From the NCBI GenBank assembly GCA_036787895.1, contig DAIQOK010000003.1:62001-126000 (forward strand): 64,000 bases of DNA. The letters run 5' to 3'. This document shows, in pieces, positions 54,649 to 62,104 of the stretch; the stretch's first letter is position 1; each line of letters starts with the position of its first letter. A program made the position numbers and the translations under genes. The stretch comes from UBA7662 sp036787895 (GTDB lineage Bacteria; Bacteroidota; Bacteroidia; UBA7662). A model generated the notes under the pieces. That model ran no database searches and was not told the DNA's origin. It worked only from the letters and a program-made list of their open reading frames with translations.

Positions 54649-55896
54649 ATGAAACGTATCGTCATACTCGGTGCCGAATCCGGCGGAACCATGCTGGCCC
54701 GACATCTTTTCAAAAAACTCCCGCACGAAAGTTATAAACTGACTTTGGTCGATCCGGAGCCGCGCCACTACTATCAGCCCGGTTTTCTATTTCTGCCCTT
54801 TGGTCATATTGAGCCAGAAGCGTGTTACAGGCCAAAGGCCGACTTTATCCCTAAAGGCATACAGCTTAAGGTAGGCCGGGCAGTGTACATAGATCCCATA
54901 GCACAACGTGTAAAACTGGAAAATGAGCAGGAGTTACATTACGATATTCTGGTTATAGCTACTGGCACCCATATCGCGCCCGAAGAAACAACCGGTATGC
55001 TCGGTACCGGTTGGCGTTAAAACATCTTCGACTTTTACAGTTTTGAGGGTGCACTCGCGCTTAGGGATAAGCTGGCACATTGGCAAGGTGGTAAATTGGT
55101 GGTTCACATTACCGAAACGCCTATCAAATGCCCCGTGGCACCCCTTGAATTCGCCTTCCTCGCCGATGCCTTCCTTGAAGAAAAAGGCATATGCGAACAA
55201 TGCAGCATTACCTATGTCACCCCACTTTCAGGTGCCTTCACCAAACCCCGGGCTGCTAATAAACTGGGATTTCTTCTGGAGGAAAAAAACATTGAAATCG
55301 TAACTGATTTTGCCATCCGAGAAGTTGATAATAAGCAGCAAAAAATAATCGCATACGATGAACAGGAAGTGGAGTACGACTTATTGGTAACCGTTCCCAT
55401 CAATCTGAGCGACCCGGTAATTGCCGATTCCGGTCTGGGCGATGACTTCGGCTTTTTGCCGGTCGATAAACACAGTTTACAGCATAAGGAATACGCCAAT
55501 ATTTTCGCCCTTGGCGATGCTACCAATGTTCCCACCTCCAAGGCAGGTTCGGTAGCGCATTTTCAGGCAGAATTGTTAGCTGCCAATATTGTTCGTTACC
55601 TCATGGGCTTGCCCGTTAGGGGTAATTTTGATGGCCATGCCAATTGTTTTGTAGAAACCGGGCATGGAAAGGCTTTACTGATCGACTTCAACTACGAAAC
55701 TGAGCCGGTTGAAGGTACTTTCCCTTTGGCGTACATCGGTCCGATGTCGTTGCTGGCTGAGAGTAGAATCAATCATATGGGCAAGCTGGCCTTCCACTGG
55801 ATTTATTTCCATCTGTTGCTCGAAGGTCAAAGCATACCCTTTATTTCGCCGCAAATGAGCAAAGGCGGCAAAAAACTTGCACCAACCACCACTTAA
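54649..55896 (+). pseudogene. SQR-like FAD/NAD(P) oxidoreductase with one in-frame TAA
   Basis: One frame of 416 codons encodes a sulfide:quinone-oxidoreductase-like flavoprotein, broken only by TAA at 55018-55020 (codon 124), between GTGWR and NIFDFY. Before it: dinucleotide fold RIVILGAESGGTMLARHL and LVIATGTHIAP. After it: HITETPIKCPVAPLEFAFL with a conserved Cys, YVTPLSGAFTKPRA, FALGDATNVPTSKAGSVAHFQ and the C-terminal GHANCFVETGHGKALLIDFNYETEP. No frameshift is needed, and the downstream part is well conserved. A point mutation, assembly error or read-through could explain it. The next genes are DsrC/TusE- and DsrE-like, so it belongs to a sulfur-oxidation module. Confidence 0.85.
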
Positions 55897-55898
55897 TC

Positions 55899-56210
55899 AT
55901 GGAAAAAAACATCGCAGGAGTTACCGTCGACGTAAACGCCGAAGGTTATCTCACCCAAATCAACCAATGGACTGAAGCCATAGCCGAAGCCATAGCAGCC
56001 GAAGAAGCTGTGGGTCCGCTCACCAATAAACATTGGGAAGTATTAAACTATCTACGCAAGCAACAGGCTGCCGGCACTGCCCTTTCTATCCGGGGTATTG
56101 GGAAATCGGGGGTGGTAGATATTCAAACATTCTATGCCTTATTTCCCAACGGTCCGCTGAAAAAAGCCTCCAAAATTGCCGGTATCCCGAAACCTGCCTC
56201 CTGTATTTAA
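55899..56210 (+). CDS. DsrC/TusE-family sulfur carrier protein
   Basis: 103 residues with the full DsrC/TusE fold: EGYLTQINQWTEAIAEAIA, GPLTNKHWEVLNYLRK, and C-terminal arm KIAGIPKPASCI. The penultimate-type Cys C102 is present, while the position of the second Cys in dissimilatory DsrC (PxxACRIAG) is Ser here (KKASKIAG). So it is a single-Cys TusE-like or DsrC-like carrier that would hold a persulfide, not the two-Cys sulfite-reductase partner. It lies two bases after the SQR-like gene and 10 before the DsrE-like gene. Confidence 0.88.
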   Translation: MEKNIAGVTVDVNAEGYLTQINQWTEAIAEAIAAEEAVGPLTNKHWEVLNYLRKQQAAGTALSIRGIGKSGVVDIQTFYALFPNGPLKKASKIAGIPKPASCI

Positions 56211-56220
56211 TAGCTACGCC

Positions 56221-56727
56221 ATGGAAACCCAAACAATGTCAGCTGCAACTGCCGAAAATAAGGCCGTTAAAAAAGTAATGATTATCGTAAGCAAGGGCAC
56301 CCTCGATGGGGTGTATCCGGCCTTAATTCTCGCCAATGGCGCCCGCATGGAAGGCATAGAAGCCGAAATGTTTTTTACCTTCTTCGGCTTAGAAGCCATT
56401 GTGAAAGCCCGGATGAATAATTTGCATGTTGCGGCAGTTGGTAATCCTGCCCTACATATGCCTACGCTGCTAGGTGGTTTACCGGGCATGGAAAGTTTCG
56501 TCACCCACATGATGAAAAAGGAAATGGAAAAACTCGACATCCCCGATGTGGAGGAATTTCTCGATATCATCAAAGCCTCAGGCGGTAAAATTTATGCCTG
56601 TAAACTCGCCATGGATATGTTCCACCTTAAAAAAGAAGATTTGTGGGACGGTGTATCCGAAGTACTGACCGTGGGTGATTTTTACGCCCAATGCGCGGGT
56701 GAAAATACCCAGTTGCTGTTTACCTGA
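56221..56727 (+). CDS. DsrE/DsrF/DrsH-like (DsrE2-type) family protein
   Basis: 168 residues from the ATG at 56221; an in-frame start at 56176 overlaps the previous gene and looks unlikely. Features: VMIIVSKGTLDGVYPALILANGARMEGIEAEMFFTFFGLEAIVKARM at the start and the conserved Cys in GGKIYACKLAMDMFHL, as in DsrE2-type persulfide carriers; a second Cys lies in FYAQCAGEN. It may pass sulfane sulfur between the SQR-like enzyme and the TusE-like protein. Final gene of the module. Confidence 0.85.
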   Translation: METQTMSAATAENKAVKKVMIIVSKGTLDGVYPALILANGARMEGIEAEMFFTFFGLEAIVKARMNNLHVAAVGNPALHMPTLLGGLPGMESFVTHMMKKEMEKLDIPDVEEFLDIIKASGGKIYACKLAMDMFHLKKEDLWDGVSEVLTVGDFYAQCAGENTQLLFT

Positions 56728-56745
56728 TTACCAAACTAAACCGTG

Positions 56746-56793
56746 CCGGTCGGCCGGGTGCGCAGGCACTTTCGGCCGACCGGTCTTTTTTTT
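56746..56793 (+). terminator. Strong terminator after the sulfur module
   Basis: An 11-bp GC-rich stem (56746-56756 with 56773-56783), a 16-base loop and a T-run, TCTTTTTTTT. Confidence 0.9.
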
Positions 56794-56819
56794 GCAAGAA
56801 TGTGCTTACTTTCGTTCCC

Positions 56820-57773
56820 ATGGAGTTGACGCCAGAAATCATCGAAAAATTAGAGCGGCTGGAGCAGAAATATGCCGTAATGGGGCAGGATATGTTGTCG
56901 TATCTCGAAGGCCTCATTCACACCGATTATTTGCAGTACTGGGATTACATTCATCTCGACGTGCTGCTCAACCTGCAAAATCCGCGAACACATTGGCCGG
57001 ATGAAAAAATCTTCATCCTTTACCACCAGATTACAGAGCTCTACTTTAATCTTTGTCTCCACGAATTCGATCAGATTTTCGCCAAAGACAAGCTCGAAGC
57101 TTCCTGGATGCTGGCACGTGTCAACCGCCTTACCAATTATTTCCGCTGTCTGATCGATTCTTTCAGCATTATGGTAGATGGGATGGAAAAAGAGCAGTTC
57201 CTCAACTTCCGCATGGCGCTGCTGCCGGCTTCCGGCTTTCAATCGGTGCAATACCGCAAAATAGAGATTAACGCCACCGACTTTCGCAATCTCGTAGATA
57301 AGGACCATCGTATCAACGATGTGCTTAACGAGAAAATCGATGAGCAATTCGAGTTCATTTATTGGAAAAAAGGTGCAACCGAGCTTAGTACCGGCCGTAA
57401 AACGTTGACCTTACAACAATTTGAGGATAAATACGGCACTGACCTCTTAAGTCTAGCTAAAAGCAGGGTGAACCACAACCTATACAGCCTTTTTCGTAAG
57501 CTGCCTGAAAGTCCCGATAAAGAAAAACTCCGGGAATCGCTACGCACCTTCGACCAACAGGTGAATATCAATTGGCCTTTGGCTCACTATAAATCGGCAG
57601 TGCGTTATTTGCAGCGCCGGCCCGAAGACATAGCGGCCACTGGCGGTACCAATTGGCAGAAGTATTTGCCTCCACGCTTTCAAAAACGCATCTTTTATCC
57701 CGAATTGTGGTCGGCTGAAGAAATAGCCGAATGGGGAAAAAGTTGGGTCGATGAGCAGTTGGCCGACTTATGA
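56820..57773 (+). CDS. kynA: Tryptophan 2,3-dioxygenase family protein
   Basis: 317 residues from the ATG at 56820; an upstream start at 56802 sits in promoter-like sequence. TDO-family signatures: DYLQYWDYIHLDVLLNLQNPRTHWPDEKIFILYHQITELYFNLCLHE, and SGFQSVQYRKIEI with the FG/R substrate-binding pattern. It is longer than many bacterial TDOs but matches the Bacteroidota type. The heme enzyme opens the indole ring of L-tryptophan to N-formylkynurenine, step one of the kynurenine pathway; RidA- and ALDH8-type genes of the lower pathway lie downstream on the other strand. It overlaps the WYL regulator by 4 bases. Confidence 0.85.
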   Translation: MELTPEIIEKLERLEQKYAVMGQDMLSYLEGLIHTDYLQYWDYIHLDVLLNLQNPRTHWPDEKIFILYHQITELYFNLCLHEFDQIFAKDKLEASWMLARVNRLTNYFRCLIDSFSIMVDGMEKEQFLNFRMALLPASGFQSVQYRKIEINATDFRNLVDKDHRINDVLNEKIDEQFEFIYWKKGATELSTGRKTLTLQQFEDKYGTDLLSLAKSRVNHNLYSLFRKLPESPDKEKLRESLRTFDQQVNINWPLAHYKSAVRYLQRRPEDIAATGGTNWQKYLPPRFQKRIFYPELWSAEEIAEWGKSWVDEQLADL

Positions 57774-58660
57774 ACGATCCCGGCAAACTCCTTCGGCTCT
57801 TTCGCGAGTTAAACCTATTGTCGGGTAGCAAACGGGGTTATACGGTACAGGAGTTAGCCGATAAGGTTGGCGTTTCCTACCGAACGGTTTATCGCGACCT
57901 CCGCATTTTCGAAGACACCGGTTTTGAGCTGATCCAACACCCCAGTTCCAAACGCTTCCGCCTTTCCCGGGCCGAAGACATCAGTGAAAACATCCACTTT
58001 AACCGCGAAGAAGCCGGTGCGCTGGAGGAAGCGCTGGTTGGTTTGCCCGAAGGTCCGTTGCGGCAGCTTTTGATGGACAAAGTTCAGGCCCTCACCGGCT
58101 CGGCACAACAAGCCGGTTTAATGCACCGGCAGGCTGTATCGGCGAATTTTCAACTATTGGCTCAGGCCATACGCGATAAAAAGCAGGTGATGCTGCTCGA
58201 CTACCAATCGGGCAATTCGCATCAGATCAGCAATCGTTTGGTCGAACCTTTTGCTTTTTCCGACCAGCTCAGCACCGTACAATGCTATGAACCCGGCAGT
58301 GGCACCAATAAGTTTTTTAAGATTGAAAGAATTGGTCAGGTGAAGCTGGAGCAAATGCCCTGGCAATACGAAATGCGTCACGAAGAAAAAAAGCAGGATG
58401 TATTCGGCATGACTTTACGCGAGCCTGTAACGGTGCAGTTTACACTTGGTTTGTTAAGCAGCAATTTGTTGCGAGAAGAATTTCCGGCTGCCGCAGTTCA
58501 TCTAACTAAACTGGCCGATGGTCGACACCGGTTCGAAGGCCAGGTCGGCGGTTTTGACGCTGTGGGCCGTTTTGTATTGGGTCTCATCGATGATATAGAA
58601 GTAGATAGCCCACCGGCATTTATAACTTTCCTCCAGCAGAAAATCAGGCCGCTGCTTTAA
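57770..58660 (+). CDS. WYL-domain transcriptional regulator (YafY-like)
   Basis: A 296-residue protein with an N-terminal HTH_11-type winged helix (GYTVQELADKVGVSYRTVYRDLRIFEDTGFEL, about 24-56) and a WYL domain (about 130-240) in which the ligand strand reads KKQVMLLDYQSGNSHQISNRLVEPFAF. WYL regulators sense nucleotides, ssDNA or metabolites. Start overlaps the TDO gene by 4 bases. A perfect inverted repeat TTGACA-N5-TGTCAA sits 40 bases after its stop and 41 before the next small gene, a possible operator. Confidence 0.87.
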   Translation: MNDPGKLLRLFRELNLLSGSKRGYTVQELADKVGVSYRTVYRDLRIFEDTGFELIQHPSSKRFRLSRAEDISENIHFNREEAGALEEALVGLPEGPLRQLLMDKVQALTGSAQQAGLMHRQAVSANFQLLAQAIRDKKQVMLLDYQSGNSHQISNRLVEPFAFSDQLSTVQCYEPGSGTNKFFKIERIGQVKLEQMPWQYEMRHEEKKQDVFGMTLREPVTVQFTLGLLSSNLLREEFPAAAVHLTKLADGRHRFEGQVGGFDAVGRFVLGLIDDIEVDSPPAFITFLQQKIRPLL

Positions 58661-58700
58661 TTACCCCTTCCTTTACCCCTTTTTCAGTTGCTTTTGCAGC

Positions 58701-58717
58701 TTGACAGAAGGTGTCAA
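58701..58717. promoter_or_regulatory. Inverted repeat TTGACA-GAAGG-TGTCAA (possible WYL operator)
   Basis: A perfect 6-5-6 palindrome between the WYL regulator gene and the 36-residue gene. Its place and symmetry suit a dimeric HTH regulator. No experimental basis. Confidence 0.4.
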
Positions 58718-58757
58718 TTACCAACGACATCTTTGAATCAAGTTAAACGTAAAAGTC

Positions 58758-58868
58758 ATGAAAAACGAAATGGAATACCCCGACATCCTCGACATGGTTC
58801 CCGCCGATGTGACCGATGTAGCCGCCTACTTTGCTTCTTTTGATCAGCCAGCTGCACAAGCCGCCTAG
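58758..58868 (+). CDS. Small 36-residue acidic protein, unknown function
   Basis: An ATG at 58758 gives 36 codons: MKNEMEYPDILDMVPADVTD, then VAAYFASFDQPAAQAA. It is acidic, has no cysteine and no membrane segment. Its stop is two bases before the ATG of the 119-residue gene, so the two would be an operon behind the palindrome at 58701. Whether it is translated is not certain from sequence alone. Confidence 0.5.
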   Translation: MKNEMEYPDILDMVPADVTDVAAYFASFDQPAAQAA

Positions 58869-58870
58869 TT

Positions 58871-59230
58871 ATGGAAGCTTTACTCTCCCTCCCTTTCGCC
58901 TGGCGCTGGTCGCGCTGGGCTGAAAAAACGGCCGTAGTCAAAAACGGTAATCTCTTATGTGAAAGTTTTCTGGTGGTTGGTCAGCGCGACCTCAGTGGGC
59001 TCGCGCCCCATCAAAAACTCGACTTAAAACACAGTTTCGACAAATCCACTGGTATTCACCGATTCAGCCTCTACCACAAAAAGCGTTTGCTGGGCTTTTT
59101 ACCCCTGCCAGATGCCCAAAAACTAGCCGAAAACCAGTTGAGTGGCCATCGTTTGAGTTCGCGTATCAGTTGGTATGCCCCCGATGCGCCTTATTGGGAA
59201 AAGTTGAAAGTCAGGATCAGCGCGATTTAG
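58871..59230 (+). CDS. Small protein, possibly HIRAN-like
   Basis: 119 residues. The middle part (KLDLKHSFDKSTGIHRFSLYHKKRLLGFLPLPDAQKLAENQLSGHRL) recalls the HIRAN pattern of basic strands with LGFLP and a following helix, but the resemblance is weak. No signal peptide. It follows the 36-residue gene by two bases and its last 14 bases overlap the convergent small membrane protein gene. Confidence 0.45.
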   Translation: MEALLSLPFAWRWSRWAEKTAVVKNGNLLCESFLVVGQRDLSGLAPHQKLDLKHSFDKSTGIHRFSLYHKKRLLGFLPLPDAQKLAENQLSGHRLSSRISWYAPDAPYWEKLKVRISAI

Positions 59231-59423
59231 TATTGCGCTGAAAACGGCGGGTAAAGCCGCTGTTGAAGAGAATATAGCCAATAAAAGCACCCAAACATAA
59301 CAATTCGAGCCACCAGAGTTGTTTCCAGAGGGCGCTCACAAACAAACCGCCAATGGCAAAACCGGCAATAAAATGTATGGCCGTTTTAGGTTTGGCAGCT
59401 GTTTCAAGGGTTTGTTTTTTCAT
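59217..59423 (-). CDS. Small two-span membrane protein
   Basis: 68 residues from the ATG at 59423 (MKKQTLETAAKPKTAIHFIA); a longer frame to 59504 would run through the RidA gene. Two hydrophobic helices (about 15-33 and 37-55) are separated by a short LWKQLWWLE turn, and the C-terminal tail is very basic (FTRRFQRNTKSR). Its ATG shares the last three bases region of the RidA gene, so the two are co-transcribed. Function unknown. Confidence 0.6.
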   Translation of the reverse strand: MKKQTLETAAKPKTAIHFIAGFAIGGLFVSALWKQLWWLELLCLGAFIGYILFNSGFTRRFQRNTKSR

Positions 59424-59860
59424 CACCCTTTGATTTCGGCTATACACTTCAATTCGATGGCGATAGGTGTGGGTAAAGCGCCCACTTCTACCGTTGTACG
59501 GCAAGGTTTTGGGTCGATACCCTCAAAATATTGGGCGTAAATTTTATTAAAAACGCGGAAGTCGCGCTGCATATCGGTGAGAAAAACGGTTACATCCACC
59601 AAATCGGCCAGGGTGGCACCCGAAGCCCGTAAAACCGCTTCAACATTGGCAAAAACCGAATGTACCTGAGCTTCAAAATCGAAGCTCTGGAAATTCCCGC
59701 TTTTGTCGAGTTGAAGGCCGGGTACCTGCGGGTCACTGGCACTGGTACCGGCTGCCCGGGGACCAATACCGCTCAAGAAGAGCAGATTGCCCACCTTACG
59801 GGCATGCGGATAAGCGCCTACGGCACCGGGCGCATTGTTGGTGTTTATTTGCGAGCTCAT
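59423..59860 (-). CDS. RidA-family protein, 2-aminomuconate deaminase-like
   Basis: A 145-residue Rid/YjgF-fold enzyme. Compared with general RidA it has the longer form with GAVGAYPHARKVGNLLFLSGIGPR, DLVDVTVFLTDMQRDF and CRTTVEVGALPTPIAIELKCIAEI, which matches what I recall of AmnD-type 2-aminomuconate deaminases. That enzyme follows aminomuconate-semialdehyde dehydrogenase in the meta-cleavage branch of tryptophan/kynurenine degradation, and such an ALDH is encoded at 62085-63521. Its start is followed upstream by the tandem repeat array. Confidence 0.82.
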   Translation of the reverse strand: MSSQINTNNAPGAVGAYPHARKVGNLLFLSGIGPRAAGTSASDPQVPGLQLDKSGNFQSFDFEAQVHSVFANVEAVLRASGATLADLVDVTVFLTDMQRDFRVFNKIYAQYFEGIDPKPCRTTVEVGALPTPIAIELKCIAEIKG

Positions 59861-59892
59861 AAATTATCGTTCTTACAAAAATGCCTTTTTTT

Positions 59893-60845
59893 TAAACACG
59901 GAGGGCACGGAGAGACACGGAGTTTTGGCGTTTGTGCGGCATTCGGTTTAACGGAGTATTTGGTTAAACGGACTNNNNNNNNNNNNNNNNNNNNNNNNNN
60001 NNNNNNNNNNNNNNNNNNNNNNNNNNNNNNNNNNNNNNNNNNNNNNNNNNNNNNNNNNNNNNNNNNNNNNNNNNGAGTTTTGGCGTTTGTGCGGCATTCG
60101 GTTTAACGGAGTATTTGGTTAAACGGACTATTGTACGGCGAAAGGTTAAACGGTAGTTGAGCGAAGTCGAAACCCCGTTATCCCCGGCAGGCCCGGGCAT
60201 CAAGCGCATCATGAGCGAAAATTGAGTTCATCGAACTTTTAGTCGAAAGATGCAGCCGAGATGGTTGGTAAAACGAATTCCATCACCTCTTGAAAGCGCA
60301 AGATTTTTAAACACGGAGAGACACGGAGTTTTGGCGTTTGTGCGGCATTCGGTTAAACGGAGTATTTGGTTAAACGGACTTTTGTACGGCGAAAGGTTAA
60401 ACGGTGGTTGAGCGAAGTCGAAACCCCGTTATCCCCGGCAGGTCCGGGCATCGAGCGCATCATAAGCAAAAAGTGAGTTTACCGAACTTTTAGCCGAATG
60501 ATGCAGCCGAGATGATTAGAAAGACGAATTCTACTAACTTTTCGAGATACAGGATTTTTCAACACGGAGGGCACGGAGAGACACGGAGTTTTGGCGTTTG
60601 TGCAGCATTCGGTTTAACGGAGTATTTGGTTAAACGGACTTTTGTACGGCGAAAGGTTGAACGCTGGTTGAGCGAAGTCGAAACCCCGTTATCCCCGGCA
60701 GGTCCGGGCATCGAGCGCATCATGAGCGAAAAGTGAGTTCATCGAACTTTTAGTCGAAAGATGCAGCCGAGATGATTAGAAAGACGAATTCTACTAACTT
60801 ATCGAGCCGCAGTCTTTTTTAACACTGAGGGCACGGAGGGCACGG
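59893..60845. repeat. Tandem array of a ~250-bp unit with nested GGTTTAACGG repeats
   Basis: Direct repeats begin near 59893, 60075 (after the N gap), 60311, 60562 and 60821 (partial); spacing between full copies is about 251 and 260 bases. Each unit opens with CACGGAGAGACACGGAG, then GTTTTGGCGTTTGTGC, several GGTTTAACGG/GGTTAAACGG steps, the GTTGAGCGAAGTCGAAACC block and a divergent tail. Copies differ by scattered substitutions. No coding sequence was seen; open frames such as 60512-60736 are repeat-derived. The scaffold gap interrupts the first copy, so the copy number is unknown. Confidence 0.85.
59975..60074. other. Assembly gap (100 N)
   Basis: Exactly 100 N, the conventional size for an unsized gap, inside the first repeat copy. 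The sequence resumes in the same repeat, so repeat collapse or missing copies are likely. Confidence 0.97.
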
Positions 60846-61108
60846 ATTTTCGCTGAGTCGGGGATTTTTTGCGACCATAGCGACCTTTGCGCCGTTGCGA
60901 GAAAAAGAAATTGTCACCTAAGTAATTCTTAGGGTTAGTCCTCTTCTGATCATCTCGACTCAAGTCTTCGAGAACCTCAGACTTGGCTCGATGCCCGGTT
61001 GTTGTCAAAGAAACCGTTGCCTTCGACTTCAGGCACCGGTTTTATTAAATCTAATCCGTTTAACCAACCGTTCGACAAACTCACGACAAGAAACTCCAAA
61101 AACCCCGT
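60846..61108. other. Noncoding region after the repeat array
   Basis: 263 bases without a convincing gene. The first part has GCGACCATAGCGACC and CGTTGCGAGAAA stretches, as in common intergenic repeat sequence, and the end (GTTTAACCAACCGTTCGAC, CCCCGTTTAACCC) echoes the repeat unit in reverse. A reverse-strand frame at 60799-61008 is rich in Lys/Arg/Ser and does not look real. Confidence 0.5.
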
Positions 61109-62104
61109 TTAACCCAAAACGTGTTTTTTGTTCTGCATCAGCAATCCCAAATCCCACTCCAATTGCCTTTTAAAGCTTTGGCTTCGCACCGGGCAGTTTT
61201 CAATGGCGCAGAGGCTGCAGCTTGTCGGCAGACAAGGATCTACATGAATAAAAAACTCCATACGCGTGCCGAAAGCGTCTTGCAGAAGCGCATCTAGCTT
61301 GTCCAATTCGGCATGGGCTTGTTCCAGGTCGAAATAACGCGGTAGAGTGAGGTGTCCATCGAGATGGAGGGTGGTGCCGTATTTGATCAGGCGCACGTTG
61401 TGGATATCGATCCAGTTGGGGCGGCGGTTGTTTTTAACTACGGTTAACAGTTGGTGAAGCAGCTCTTCATCGGCCTCGTCCATAATGCCGGCTACGGAGG
61501 GTTTGAGGATGGTGTAACTCGTATAAACCAAAAATGCGCCGAAAAGAATGGCCACGGCGCTATCTATCCAGAGCCAGCCGGTGAATTGTAATAAAAGCAG
61601 TCCTACAACCAGTCCAACTGTGCTCCAGGCATCGCTTTGCAGGTGTTTGCCTGAGGCGATGGCTGGCAGACTGTTCTCGTGTTTGCCTTTGCGGATGGAT
61701 ACCCAGCCAAGTGTATAATTCACCAACCCAGCAGTTGCTGTAATCCATATGCCGGTATCGAGAGCGTGAACGGGTTCCGGGAACCAGAGGTTATACAAAC
61801 TTTTACCAACAATCAAAAGTCCGGCAACACCCAGTAAGGCCCCTTCAATGCCGGCTGCGAGAAATTCGATTTTACCGTGACCATAAGGGTGATTGGCATC
61901 CTTAGGCAAAGCCGATAAATACAGGCTATACCAGGTAAATGCCCCGGCTAGCACATTCACAATACTTTCGGTGGCATCGGTGAGTATGGCGTTTGAATCG
62001 GTGATAAGCCAGGCGGTGAACTTGGCCAGCATCAGTACCACGCCTACCACAACAATGAGTCGTTGCAGACTTACCGGATTACGTTCAATAGCGGATACAA
62101 ACAT
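61109..62104 (-). CDS. Cation diffusion facilitator (CDF) transporter
   Basis: A 331-residue divalent-metal/proton antiporter. The CDF pattern is clear: about six helices, TM2 SNAILTDATESIVNVLAGAF, HPYGHGKIEFLAAGIEGALL with the family His, TM5 WIDSAVAILFGAF with the metal-ligating Asp, and a cytoplasmic domain (HNVRLIKYGTTLHLDGHLTL). The C-terminus adds a Cys cluster (PCLPTSCSLCAIENCPV), which might bind zinc or another metal. Its start overlaps the ALDH gene by 20 bases. Confidence 0.88.
   Translation of the reverse strand: MFVSAIERNPVSLQRLIVVVGVVLMLAKFTAWLITDSNAILTDATESIVNVLAGAFTWYSLYLSALPKDANHPYGHGKIEFLAAGIEGALLGVAGLLIVGKSLYNLWFPEPVHALDTGIWITATAGLVNYTLGWVSIRKGKHENSLPAIASGKHLQSDAWSTVGLVVGLLLLQFTGWLWIDSAVAILFGAFLVYTSYTILKPSVAGIMDEADEELLHQLLTVVKNNRRPNWIDIHNVRLIKYGTTLHLDGHLTLPRYFDLEQAHAELDKLDALLQDAFGTRMEFFIHVDPCLPTSCSLCAIENCPVRSQSFKRQLEWDLGLLMQNKKHVLG

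Noticed and set aside
56731..56742. Minus-strand GGTTTAGTTTGG as a third RNA-element copy
   Set aside because: Only 12 bases match and the downstream hairpin with the CTGTGAAG loop is absent; a chance match in the window is quite possible, though an upstream hairpin is present.
60512..60736. Plus-strand frame of 74 codons
   Set aside because: It lies entirely inside one tandem repeat unit and is not maintained in other copies.
60799..61008. Reverse-strand frame of 69 codons
   Set aside because: Lys/Arg/Ser-rich translation of repeat-like sequence, no start context; similar frames arise in other repeat copies.
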